NCBI GenBank assembly: GCA_013399875.1 | Contig: VXAZ01003479.1 | Location: 372,001 to 436,000, forward strand | Reading direction: 5' to 3' | DNA from: Gymnorhina tibicen | Taxonomy: Eukaryota; Chordata; Aves; Passeriformes; Artamidae | DNA: 64,000 nt | Shown: in pieces, positions 1 to 10,375 of the stretch | Numbering within the stretch: the stretch's first letter is position 1 | How the letters are laid out: every line of letters starts with the position of its first letter | Notes under the pieces: generated by a model | What the model was told of the DNA's origin: nothing | What the model saw: only the letters and a program-made list of their open reading frames with translations | The model's database searches: none | Position numbers and translations under genes: made by a program

Positions 1-3000
1 AACAGAATTCATTCCTTATTACTAATAGGGGAAACGGAACAAAAATGAAGCTGCCATAAATAAACCAAAGTAAAGGCCAACTTCTGCCCTCAGCTGTAGG
101 TGAGCTGGAAGGGGTCATTCAGGGAAGACAAGATAATTGAGTCTGGGGAACGATGCCAGGATGGGGATGCATACCTGCCTCTGCCTCCCCCACAACCACC
201 AGCAAGGCAAATTCTGCTTATTTCTTTTGTAAGCAGACGGACTCTGGACTAGACTGCAGTCAAACAGGGACAGCCTCAGCCAGTCTAGACACATCTGTGC
301 CAGTGGCACAGGAGCTTGGCTGGATACCCATAAGAAGGGTGGCTGCAGTGGCTCAGGGAAGTGTGGAAAAAGTAACTTTGGATGAGTTTTTCAAGGAGGG
401 GGTGTAATCTGTGCCAGATGCTCTGCTGACATAGGTAGGCAGAGCTCCCCAGATGTCAGTGCCTGTGATAACCAGTGGCTGGCAATGGTTTGGATCTGAA
501 TGGCTTTAATCACATCAGCATATGCTGCATTTCAGGTTGGGGCAAGATGGCTTGAGGTTCCCCGATGTACTTCTCAGACACAGTGAAGGGAAGCCAGAAG
601 GGAAAGCGTGATGCAATTAATCAATTTACTAAAAAAGCCCCCCTTGTGACATTATCTTTCTCTTCACAAGGTTTCGTTGCATAGCTGTGCTCCTTTTTGG
701 TTTGTCAGCCTTCTTTTCCCCCCTGTATTAAAACTGAAATGCTCAAACCCTGCAGCTGATTTAGATGAGAGGACTGTAAACATTGGATACATGCTCTGCA
801 CCAAAACATGGTACAGCCTTGCAACATTTTCTTTTAGGAAACAACATTGCCAAAACACGGTAGTAGAAAGATCAATTTAGGCCATGCTGGGATAACCCAT
901 CCTTCATTTTGCTCCTCCAGGCATGGGTGTACTTCTGTGCCCTTCCCTCCTTGGTGATTTACATCTCACATACACCTCGCCTGCATCTTAGGTACTCCAA
1001 AACCTGAGCCAGCAGAGGAGTGGGGTTGGCTTTAATCCACCTTGGTGCCCTCACTAGTCCAGAACTATGACAGGCCGGACCTATCTCAGCACAGCTGAGA
1101 CTGTGCTGCTTCTCACAAGCCTGGCGACACAAAACAAACTGAATTACGCCAGCAGCAACAAGGGACTAGGAGCAGGAGCAAAATCTGGGCTTCCAGGGAA
1201 AGCTCCTAGAAGTTTGTTCTGAGGGGACTCTGTCCTCTCTCTCACCATCTATTTATTCAGCCACATTGTAAGGGACAGTCACCCCTTACATCTCACTCAT
1301 TTTCATATGAGTTCAAGTTCACTACAGCTGAAGGGAGTTGTGCAAAAGGATCCTGTTAAACTGTAACCAGTCATCGGATGTGCCAGTTAATCATCCACTT
1401 TGAAGCTTGTCCATTTTGATAATAATTTTCCATGGTTGCAGAATTAAAGCTTAACTGGTCATTGGCTTCGAAAATGACCTTGTCTGACAGGGAATGTGGA
1501 AGAGGAAACAACAGTAACACGACCTTCTTGTGTAAATTCTAGATGTGGACAGAGGGGAGAAAAATACTGCTGGCAGTTTCCAATTGACTCAGTGATTTAT
1601 CTCAACCAGTGTGTAACCTCCCCCCGCTCATCTCCAGGCATGAAAGAAACACCAGCTCCTGCCTCCAGGAGCTGCAGGGCAGTGTCAGGGGGGACCCTGC
1701 CAACAGGGCTCAGCAGACAGGAGAGATGCACTTGGAAAGCACGGGAGCATCACAACCTGACTGGTGAGCTGAGTGCTTCCTTCCTGCAGTACTGACCTGT
1801 CTTGAGGAAACATGATGGAAACACAGTAAGTTTTTAAAAATCCAGACTAGAGGCAGGAGAGTTTCTGAGCAGATACCAAGTGTGACAACGGTCCTCACCA
1901 CATCCACGATCAGTGGACACAAGTAAGGTGTTAAAACCAGCCCAGTTCTGCTGGACTCACAACTTAGAGCAGTAAAATTGTGTTACACTCCAGTATCACG
2001 TCCGGAACTATTTTAGCCCTTCAAGTCCATGATAAGATGGAAATGAATCCTAAATTTTCCTAGGCAGACAACCAACACTAAAAAGCAAAGGGCAAGGACA
2101 AGACAAACATCACCAGATGTGATGATATGTTACAAAACCCCCGCCAGACTTCTCCCAGCAGCCAGCACTCACTCAGACAAGATGCTGGGGAGTCAGGGCT
2201 GGTTACTACAACAATTTTTGGAATGGGGCTAGAGGGAACATAATTCATTACCAGACTTAAGGAAACTTAGTCACACAGTAATGAGGGTAAGTGACCAGAC
2301 AGATTGTCAAAGCAAAAAAAGCTCTTAGCATGAGTCCTCTCTTTTCAAAAGCACCTCGCTTAAGATTTACAAACCCATTTCGCTGACTGGGAGCGAAATT
2401 TAAGTTTAAAATCCTTTAAAACATTACTCAGTCCAATGAGAAGATAAATCAATGAGGTGAAGAAACATCCATTCATTTATGTAATTATTTATTTACCCAA
2501 GATAAAGTGAAATTTATGTTGTTGTAAAGCACTGGGAGAGTTAAATGTCTAAGGGAATATTTCAGTAATAATAATTTATTATTAAAAGATTTTGGATCAA
2601 ACAACACTGGAATCAGAAATTTCCAGAACTCCTCACAAATTAAGACCTCCCCAGCCGAAAGGCCCCTTCTTTCCCTGCTTGTGCTCACTGGTGGTCTTGG
2701 TTTCACTGGACAGCTGCAATGTGGAGGCTTGGAAGAAGCTCCCTGGCAGGGCTGCTGAACTGAAGTCTCCAAGCTTCCTTGGTGCTCTGCTTCAAGCCAG
2801 TTTCCCTGGCTAAATTGCCCAAGAACTGGAAACTCGGTCTCTACAGATCCACCCAGCTATTTTTCCCAGAAAAACAGGATCTCAGGCCACCCACTCAGTA
2901 AGATCTTGCTGTTTTGGAGATTACCTATGAGGAAACTTGGAGCTGCACTTTGGATACCACAAATGTCCAGAGCCTGAAACACCTTCCTCTCAGCAACCTT

Positions 3001-3204
3001 AGTTTGATGGGAAATACACCACCCAACTCTGATGGCTTGCAGATACAGCTTGAGATCACACAGGGAGAAAACCCCCTGTAAAAAGGAAGATGGGACTCTT
3101 AGAAGGGTCCTGCAGCTGTGAGGCACCGAGTGCTTATTGTTGTACAACGGGGAAATTCTGCGGTGCCACGAAGAGCGCAAAGATGCTGTTTATAGCCACT
3201 ACCT
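1..3204. other. Unique non-coding sequence
   Basis: No gene, exon or known repeat is recognised here. Open frames are all under 110 codons and look like chance. The 84-codon plus-strand frame at 153-407 ends in a plausible-looking charged stretch but has no splice sites or family resemblance. Around 2370-2600 the sequence turns markedly AT-rich and includes the short palindrome listed separately. Confidence 0.6.
2566..2584. repeat. AT-only inverted repeat, 8-bp arms
   Basis: The arms TAATAATA and TATTATTA are perfect reverse complements separated by ATT, and every base is A or T. It lies in an AT-rich stretch (about 2370-2600). It could be a DNA-unwinding or matrix-attachment-type patch or simply a degenerate TAA microsatellite; nothing here decides between them. 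Confidence 0.6.
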
Positions 3205-3620
3205 GGTTTCAGCGAGCTATTTTGTACTAAATTTCCCTGCTGATCCAGCTGCATTGTGATAGCAGGTGTCTGCTAACATCTATCACATGTTATTGCATTT
3301 TTCCCTTCCACCTTCAGGTGTAAAGGACACGATGCATCACTGCACAATAGGAGAGGAAGAAGACGCTGCCTAATTTCCCATAGGATGCAATATTTATCCT
3401 CTAAGTGCGGATTAACTGAATAACTTGCTAGATTTGTGTCAAGGCTTGTAAGGAGTGGTGACTAATCCTAGCTAGTGGGGATTAACAATGTTTGCTGTGG
3501 GAAATGTGCCAGACTTTTCAATTAAATCATGTCTTACAAACAGACTGCAATGGTTCTACATGAATACAACTGTGTTCTTGCCACAGCACAGTGATAACAG
3601 GATGTGTCCTTTCTAGTTTC
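3205..3620. promoter_or_regulatory. Candidate conserved non-coding element (E-box/T-box/SOX motifs)
   Basis: No open frame spans this block and no repeat is recognised. It holds two CAGGTG E-boxes at 3263-3268 and 3315-3320, each overlapping an AGGTGT T-box half-site (3264-3269, 3316-3321). It also has a CACATG E-box at 3284-3289, a SOX-type AACAATG at 3484-3490 and an ATTAA homeodomain core at 3521-3525. Motif matches of this length are common by chance. The call rests on their density and on the texture of the sequence: AT-balanced, without homopolymers, unlike the surrounding drifted DNA. No alignment was possible. Confidence 0.25.
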
Positions 3621-4286
3621 TTAATGCCACAGACTAGAGCAAGCCTCAGCAAGAACATCACCTGGGTGGACAGCAGTACAAGAGCCTGTTCTTAAAGTAG
3701 GGCAAAAGGAGGAGGAGGATCAGGTGTGCAGTTAGAAAGCCCTAAAGTTACACCTTAAGAAGCTATGGTTGAGTGTGCACCACCTGTGCTACCCTCACAG
3801 GATAACACTCTCATACTCACATACCTCCCAGAAAGAGGGAGCCCTGGAAGGCCACGGATGGCTGCCTGGACAAGTGGTGTTGGAGACTCAAGACTCCAAG
3901 CAGCATCCAAGGCCGCTCTCACAGTGGTGGAAAATCGCATGACTAGAGCCCTCATCATCAGCAAGGGAAAAAGCAGAAAGAAAACCAAGAGGTCCAGCTG
4001 GCAACACAAGAATCCCACTGTGTTCTTACCCAGAAACACCTCCCCATGCAGCTGTGCTGTGACAGGTACAGCTCGCTCAGCTCTTCCTTTCGCTGCCTCA
4101 GTGCTCTGGGGAGACACGAGGCTCCTCGCGGTGCAGAAGAAAGGTCTGAGGTGTGGCACTCAAAGCAGGTTGAAGGGATACAGCCCATCCTGACCACTCC
4201 AGCTCATTTCCACACACCCATGGCCAGACTAAGGGTTTGACTCAATACCAGTTTGCATCTTCTGTTTGGCTTGAAAAATTTCTGGA
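3621..4286. other. Unique sequence, open on both strands, no recognised gene
   Basis: Overlapping open frames run on the plus strand (3765-4193, 142 codons) and the minus strand (3755-4159, 134 codons). Simultaneous openness on both strands reflects composition rather than coding. Neither translation shows a domain, signal peptide or membrane segment that I recognise, and no convincing splice pair brackets either one. Confidence 0.55.
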
Positions 4287-4850
4287 TATCACAGAATCAA
4301 TCAGGTTGGAAAAGGCCACTGAGATCGTGTCCAACCTATGGCCAAACTCCCGGATGTCGAGCAGACCGTGGCACTGAGTGCCACAGCCAGCCTGCCCTTA
4401 AACACCTCCAGGAACAGTGACTCCACATCTCCCTGGGCAGCCCATTCCAACATCTAATCACCCTTTCTGTGAAGAAATTCTCGCTAATATCCAACATGGT
4501 GCAGTTTAAGACTGCATCCTCTCATCCTGTCACTAATCACCAGGCAGAAGAGGCCAACTCCCATCTGGCTACAACTTTCTGTCAGGAGTTGTGCAGAGTA
4601 GCAAGGTCACCCCTGAGCCTCCTTTTCTCAGGCTAAACACCCTCAGCTCCCCCAGTTGCTCCTCACAGGACTTGTGCTCCAGACCCTTCATTAGCTTCAC
4701 TGCCCTTCTCTGGACATGCTCCAGACCCTCAATGTCCTTCTGAACTGAGCGGCCCAGAACTGGACACAGGACTCGAGGTGTGGCCTCACCAGTGCCGAGT
4801 GCAGAGGAAGGATCACTTCCCTAGTCCTGCTGGCCACACTCTGATACAGC
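4287..4850 (-). mobile_element. CR1 LINE fragment, 3' end, minus strand
   Basis: This is the 3' portion of a chicken-repeat-1 non-LTR retrotransposon inserted in reverse. Read on the plus strand it begins at the element's 3' end (a CACAGAAT tail unit, then a degenerate GGTTGGAAAAGG segment). It runs through the 3' UTR (CTCCCTGGGCAGCCCATTCC near 4430, GTGAAGAAATTCTCGCTAAT near 4470) into the C-terminal reverse-transcriptase region (CCTTCTCTGGACATGCTCC near 4705). It stops near GGCCACACTCTGATACAG. Full CR1 is about 4.5 kb, so this is a typical 5'-truncated copy. Many substitutions and small internal deletions, one around 4590-4615, mark it as old and inactive. The text resembles the J-type CR1 group, but subfamily assignment needs a library search. 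Confidence 0.95.
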
Positions 4851-5731
4851 TACGGAGCAAACCAAAATAAACACAAAAATAAAGCAAACTACAGAGGCTC
4901 AACTTGTCAGTATCGCTCTCCCATTCTCTGACCTGACAGAGTTCAATTCCCAGGACCAAACTTCTTGTCTTCTGAATGTAACCCTCCTGCCAGTGAGCCT
5001 CCATTCAGACTCAGCCATGGGAGCTTTATGCTTTGTACAAGACAAAACTCCCTTTCTGTGCTCCTCCTGGAGCTCTGCTAACGAGCTACATATTAACACT
5101 GATTTCTCCCACAAGTATCAGTAGTTATTACTACTTAATAGTGTTCCAGTGTGCTTGGGAGTAAGAATAGCACCGAGGTAATTAGAGGAAAAGGAACATC
5201 TTCGTATGAGTAAGGCATGCACAGCTGAACAAAGTGTTTTGCAATAGCATGACTGCCCAGTGACAGCTGTTCCAGCACACCTGAGATGGCCTACTCATTT
5301 TTCAGATTGGTGACAGATTGTCCCTGTGACTGCACCCACCTCCACAAGGACTTGGCGAGAAAGGCAGAGAAACCCATCATGAAACAGCCCACAGTCACCT
5401 GGCAAGGCCCTTCTGTGTCATCAGAGACATTAAATCCAGATTCTGTATCTAAACACAGAGCAGGGATTTGAAACTGGGTCTTGAGCCTCACCTAGCAATG
5501 CTTTCACCAGCTACCTACAGGGAAGAGCACCACAACACACTCATTTTTTTAAGTCTTTGCCTATGAAATGTTTGATTTCTGGTTTATTAGTTTAGCTGTA
5601 GTCATTTGTGAAACAAACAAAAGCTGCAAGCAAAGGTGAGCTTAGGCCTCACACATGTTTTTTCTGGTTATCGTACATCACTGGTCCAACATGGACAGAC
5701 ATCATCGCCCCATTTTGTAGTCAAGAGAGCA

Positions 5732-5767
5732 GGGGGACAGGGAAGAGAAGGGAAGGGAAGGACAGGG
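5732..5767 (+). other. G-quadruplex-type motif
   Basis: G-runs at 5732-5736, 5740-5742, 5750-5752, 5755-5757 and 5765-5767 form a G3+ motif with loops of 3, 7, 2 and 7 bases on the plus strand, inside a purine-only tract. Folding is plausible by the standard four-run rule but untested. Confidence 0.45.
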
Positions 5768-6189
5768 TGTCTCACAGGCAGAGCTGCTGCTCTGTCAAGC
5801 CACACTCCACCAAAAGCCGGCACGGTGAGGCTCTCCTTGCTCATCTATGGACAACTTACTATAAGCAGAGACAAGTTTCTCCTGTTTGCAAACAGTTATT
5901 TAAGCAACAAAGTTAAACATTCCCATTTATCTCTTGTTCCCACATCCTTACAAGTCCTCCTTGTGATTTTTCAGCTAGCTCTGAAATTTGCTGGGAGCTA
6001 CAGGAAGCCCCTCTCTTTTCAACAGGGAGGTCCCCAGGGTCACCTAAGCCAAAATCAAAACTGAAGCATGATGTAGAGCAGGGCTTAAGCTGCTGCATTC
6101 CCCAAGGCCTACCAGCTTGGGATCTCCATTTGCAAGGGAAGGGCAAGGAACCTTAAACCTGAGGTGGGAATAAGGCAGGAGCAGTTGTA

Positions 6190-6213
6190 GGGGAGTGGAT
6201 AGGGAGGGCAGGG
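6190..6213 (+). other. Weak G-quadruplex-type motif
   Basis: Four G-runs (6190-6193, 6202-6204, 6206-6208, 6211-6213) are separated by loops of 8, 1 and 2 bases. The long first loop exceeds the usual limit of seven, so this is borderline. Confidence 0.3.
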
Positions 6214-6493
6214 AGACCAGAGGTAGGTAAGGCTTGGAGTAAGGGGGAAGGTGATGACAGTGAGACCCTACTCCAAAAATATCGGGCTTTGCTGCTCCAG
6301 ATCCTTCAGTAAAACATGGAACAGGAAACCTACTGCCAGCCTCAGCGAGAGCTTCGGTCATCCCCAGGCTGTTTCAAACAGCTGCTCCCACAGTGCTTGG
6401 AGGTCCTGTCTCCACCTGCCCGCTCCCACCTTCCCTGTACTGAGCATTATGTTAATGAATCATGCACCAACCTCCTTCCTCGATTTATTTGCC

Positions 6494-6506
6494 AAAAAAA
6501 AAAAAA
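6494..6506 (+). repeat. Poly-A tract, 13 bases
   Basis: A perfect run of 13 A. No recognisable retroelement body lies upstream, so it is treated as a simple mononucleotide repeat rather than a retroposon tail. Confidence 0.9.
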
Positions 6507-8179
6507 GATCTGCGTGGGGTGGCAATTAAAGAAGCAGAATGTGATATTCATCAGCTTGTGTGCCTCTGAACCTGACCACATCCTGGAGCAGCATCTCCTC
6601 ACAGGTGTTCAGATACTGTGGTAATGGGTGTTTGGACAAAAAAATACAGCATCAAAAACAAGTGTTGGGAGAAAAAAGAGGAGACTCCTCAGAGAAAAGG
6701 AAAGAAAGTATATGGGTTGAGGAGTTCCATTTCCCACATTTTTTTGATCAGCCGTCAGAGATTTCAGTCAAGTGCCAGATTGTAATGAAAATGTTAGAGA
6801 GGATATTTTACAGATATAAATTGTATGCATCAGGTACTCAGTATGCATACTCCATAAAAATATTTTAAATCATTTTCTACTAAACCCCACACTCTCCTGG
6901 AAGCAACAACAACAAAAAAGTGCTCATATTCTTTGTTTAACTCACTTCCTTATGTAAGGTTCATGTTTTCTTCCAACACAGTGGTAGGAGAGTTGTGAAA
7001 TACAAATAGTTTCTCTTTTTACTCTTCATCATTATGTACAATATTGACTGTTCCTACTCACTCAGATTAGCTATATTTTGTAAACAGCAAAGGCACTTTA
7101 AGAGTGCAGCTTTTTTCCAAGGCTTTCTCAATTCTGCTGATGTAAAACTTTGCATTGATCTATTAAAATTGCTTTTACATCCAAGTACCTTCCAACAGGC
7201 TGTGCCCCCTTCCATGGTCTCTAACGTGTACTTTTCACCACTGTTACAAAACCCAGACCTACTACACCACATTTCTGACCAAGATTTCTTTGAGAATATC
7301 TGACTTGTGGTGACCCAAACACTCTAGAAAACATTCCCTAAACCTCAGCTCTTTCCTCATTTTCCATGCTTGATGCTCTAACCGTGCTGGCACTTCTTGT
7401 CCAGAAAGATAAGAGCTGTAAAATTGGTGAACATTCCTGAGGGGTTGGTTGCACACTTGCCTTTCTCTTATTTAAATAAACATTTTTGGCAATATCAGAT
7501 ATTGTTCGGAACTCTGGTTCTGTACACTATGAACATTATCTAAAAGCATTTTTGTAAAAAACTCTGCATGAAATGTTTGTGCCTTTCAGGTCCTCATTAA
7601 ACACCTAATTTCCCAAAGCATTGATTTTGAGTGTGCCTTAGTACAAGGACCTCTCTGCTGCTTCTACTCAGTCACAATCCTTATCATCACCAGTGGCGTG
7701 CTCAGCCTCCCAGGGAAGAACTGAATGCTTTTTTTGGCACTAGAAGGGTTAACAGCTGACAGGATATTTTTAAGTCAGCTATGTCAATTATTCTGTCAAT
7801 ACTTCAACTTTTCCACTGTCTTGGGAGTCCAGTGCTGCTTTTGTTGCCTTTCCACACTAATGTTCCAAACCCTCTTGAGCAACATCCTCCCTCCCCCAAC
7901 CTCCCATTAGTTCAGCTTTTTAAGAAACCCTTTGCACTTGTGAGTGTAATCTATGCCAGAAATATTAACTGTAGGTTTTATAGCTGTATAAAATCTGGTA
8001 TAAATATCACAACTCAGTCTTAACTACCAAATTTTTGCAACATACCCTTAGTGTCAATGGTTACACTGTTTAAAATATGAACAGGCTGGTGGTGGCACAA
8101 CATTTTCTCATTTGAAGAGAAATTTAATAGATTTCCTTGGACTACAGATGCTTTGGAGAAATTAGTATTTGAAACTCGG

Positions 8180-8197
8180 ACAGTCCAGCTGGACTGT
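8180..8197. repeat. Perfect 18-bp palindrome with central E-box
   Basis: ACAGTCCAGCTGGACTGT equals its own reverse complement. The centre is CCAGCTGG, which contains the E-box CAGCTG bound by bHLH dimers as a family. The flanks do not extend the symmetry. Confidence 0.85.
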
Positions 8198-8549
8198 TTC
8201 TAAATCACAACAAAGAACACAGGCAGTTTCTGTCAGCTGAGACTACCAAGAATAGAGTTGCTCCCTTCATCATTGCTTTGATAAGCAAACAGCCTCGGCC
8301 ACTTCTTCCTTGTGGAGCTGGAAATGGATCTGGTTCAATGCAAGAAATGGCAGAAATGAGTTACAGGCAACAGGCTGACCCTGAGTCGTGCTGGGAAGTG
8401 GCGCCTCTAGAACAGGAGAGGTCAGGAAAAGGATTCTTTGTTTTGGAGTTGATGCTTCTTCACTGCATTACACGGTATAAAGGTGTAGGATGATGATCCT
8501 GTCACATCTTTGTCTAACAGGATTCCTCCCTTCTTTCACTCTGATTTAG

Positions 8550-8780
8550 TACTGGGCCCCTCACTACAAGACAGACATTGTGGATCTGGAGTGTGCCCAG
8601 AGAAGAGCAACAGAGCTGGTGAAGAATCTAAAGAAAAAGTCCTGCAAGGAACAGCTGAGAGAACTCATGGAGGGGCTTGGCCTGGAGCAAAGGAGGTTGG
8701 GGGGAGCCTTATCACCCTCCACAACTCCTTGAATCTCTGCTCCCAGGTAACGAGAGACAGGAGAGGAGGAAATGGCATCC
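8550..8780 (+). mobile_element. CR1 LINE fragment, RT C-terminus, plus strand
   Basis: This internal CR1 piece begins at the codons for YWAPHYKTDI and continues through QRRATELVK, SCKEQLREL and a LEQRRLGG-like stretch to GGNGILY-like codons. That is the C-terminal end of the CR1 ORF2 reverse-transcriptase polyprotein. Both ends are lost: there is no endonuclease or catalytic RT core upstream and no octamer tail downstream. The copy has frame-disrupting drift after the QRRLGG part and is a dead fossil. Family assignment rests on the consecutive signature words; subfamily cannot be named safely. Confidence 0.92.
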
Positions 8781-10355
8781 TGTACTACATACTTGCAGCT
8801 GCTCTGTGTTAACATCACTGCACAGATTAAGCACCCAAAACATCTTGGATGGTGTTTCCTTACGGACACCATCTCAATGAAAAGGTGGCAAAGAGTACGA
8901 AGAGTGTAAGGACATTTCTGCAGGTATCAGAAGCACCCAGCTGAAAAAAATCCTGAGTGGGGCACTGGAATAATGGATAATGCTTACATGAAGGATGTAC
9001 TGAGGCTGTTCTTCCTAAAGGCAACTTTCAAGCAAAAGGAGTACGCTGTCAAAGACGCTGAAGACTCCAACTCTAAGGAATAAGATTTCAACACCTGCCC
9101 TGGTTATTTAAAGATCTATTTTCTTAATTTGTATCAAACCATGTGTCATTGTTCTCTTTAGGATGACACCCTTCAGAGAAGGCAAGTGAATGACTCAGAG
9201 GCAGGTCCTGACCAGTCCCGCTGTGTACAAACAGGCACGGGGATGGAGGGAAAGTCATCTGGCTGCTTTTTGGATGGGAAAGCATCATCCTGGTAGCCTT
9301 AGAAACAAAGACCATAAGCACAGCTTGCAACCACCTGGCCCTAGGCTACGCCTTGCCCTCCTTGGAGCACAGCAGGGCTGGGAGTGGGCAGTGCTGAGCG
9401 GAGACCCGCAGGAGAACGTGAGCTCTTCAGGAGGTGGTGCCCGACTCAAGGCAGGATGCAGGCAGCACTGGGGCACTGCACCGTTTGAGGGACTAGGACT
9501 TGAAAACAGTTTAACACACAGAGCCCAAATCAGAGTCATCACCAAAGACTTTGTGGCTGCTCTTGGCAAAAGGCCTATTCCCAGGGATTTGGTGATAGGC
9601 AAATAGCTGCTGTTTGTACTTCCAGAGCTTAGTCACTCTGGAAATTTAAGCAAGTAGTAAGCATTCTTCACTTCCTGTCCTGATAAACCATTCTAAACAA
9701 CATCACCCGGTTTATCAGCACTGCCTCAGAGAACACCATTCCAATAGAGAGATAAAGCTTGTGTGCATATCATTTCTTCAGTGACCCCTTTGAATCTGAA
9801 GTGCTGTTGAAGTGCAAGATCTTATCTGTGCACGGTCACAAACATATTGGCTTTGTAGCAGGCTTTGCCCAGCATCATGCCAACTCTCCCAGCCTTGCTT
9901 CCTCTGTTGTACCCTGTTCCAGAGGGACAGAGTGGATCCTGCTTTGCTTACAAACTACAGGCCATGTAAATAGCTGAGTACTTCATTTGCAATCTGAATT
10001 CACATATATTTGATAACAGCATGTAAAGCAAGCTTACGAGAAAAACAGAAAAAAGATCAATTTTTACCTCGTGAGGTAGGACTGAGTCTCCACAAAGTGG
10101 TTGTGGAATAGAAATGGGTATCTCTGCACACAAACTCATTTGCCTCTTCCCTGACTTGTGAGTCGCCACTGTCACTAACCAAGTACTCCAATGCCTCCAA
10201 ATCCAAGGCAGTTTCAGCGTTACACCAACCAGCTTCTGTCCATGAAATAGTCAAACAGGCCCATACTCCCAGGCTCAGTAGCCTGGGGATGAGTCTGATT
10301 GTAAAAGAAACACCTCCAAGCTGGGCAGAACAGTTGCTGTTCTCTTTTACATTTA
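8781..10355. other. Unique non-coding sequence
   Basis: Sequence similarity to CR1 stops abruptly at about 8780 and unique sequence follows. The plus-strand frame at 9190-9606 (138 codons) overlaps a minus-strand frame of 105 codons in a locally GC-rich patch. That is the usual signature of stop-codon depletion by composition, not of coding. No RNA gene or repeat is seen. Confidence 0.6.
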
Positions 10356-10375
10356 GGGTGGGGGGGAAGGGAGGG
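10356..10375 (+). other. Strong G-quadruplex motif
   Basis: The plus strand reads GGGTGGGGGGGAAGGGAGGG: four G-runs with loops of 1, 2 and 1 bases, the tightest such arrangement in the window. Short loops are associated with high quadruplex stability. It sits in a purine tract continuing to about 10385. No promoter or gene end is recognised nearby. Confidence 0.65.

Larger units (their letters stand above)
4851..8179. other. Unique non-coding sequence with G-rich and AT-rich patches
   Basis: No gene or known repeat is recognised. Two purine-rich G-run clusters at 5732-5767 and 6190-6213 are listed separately. An uninterrupted run of 13 A lies at 6494-6506. The 6480-7560 part is AT-rich and holds an 89-codon plus-strand frame (7034-7303) that I cannot relate to any protein. 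Confidence 0.6.

Noticed and set aside
3755..4193. Overlapping frames of 142 (+) and 134 (-) codons
   Set aside because: Openness on both strands points to stop-codon depletion by composition; neither product is recognisable.
10070..10082. let-7-like GTGAGGTAGGACTG
   Set aside because: Only the first eight bases of the seed region agree and no precursor hairpin surrounds it.
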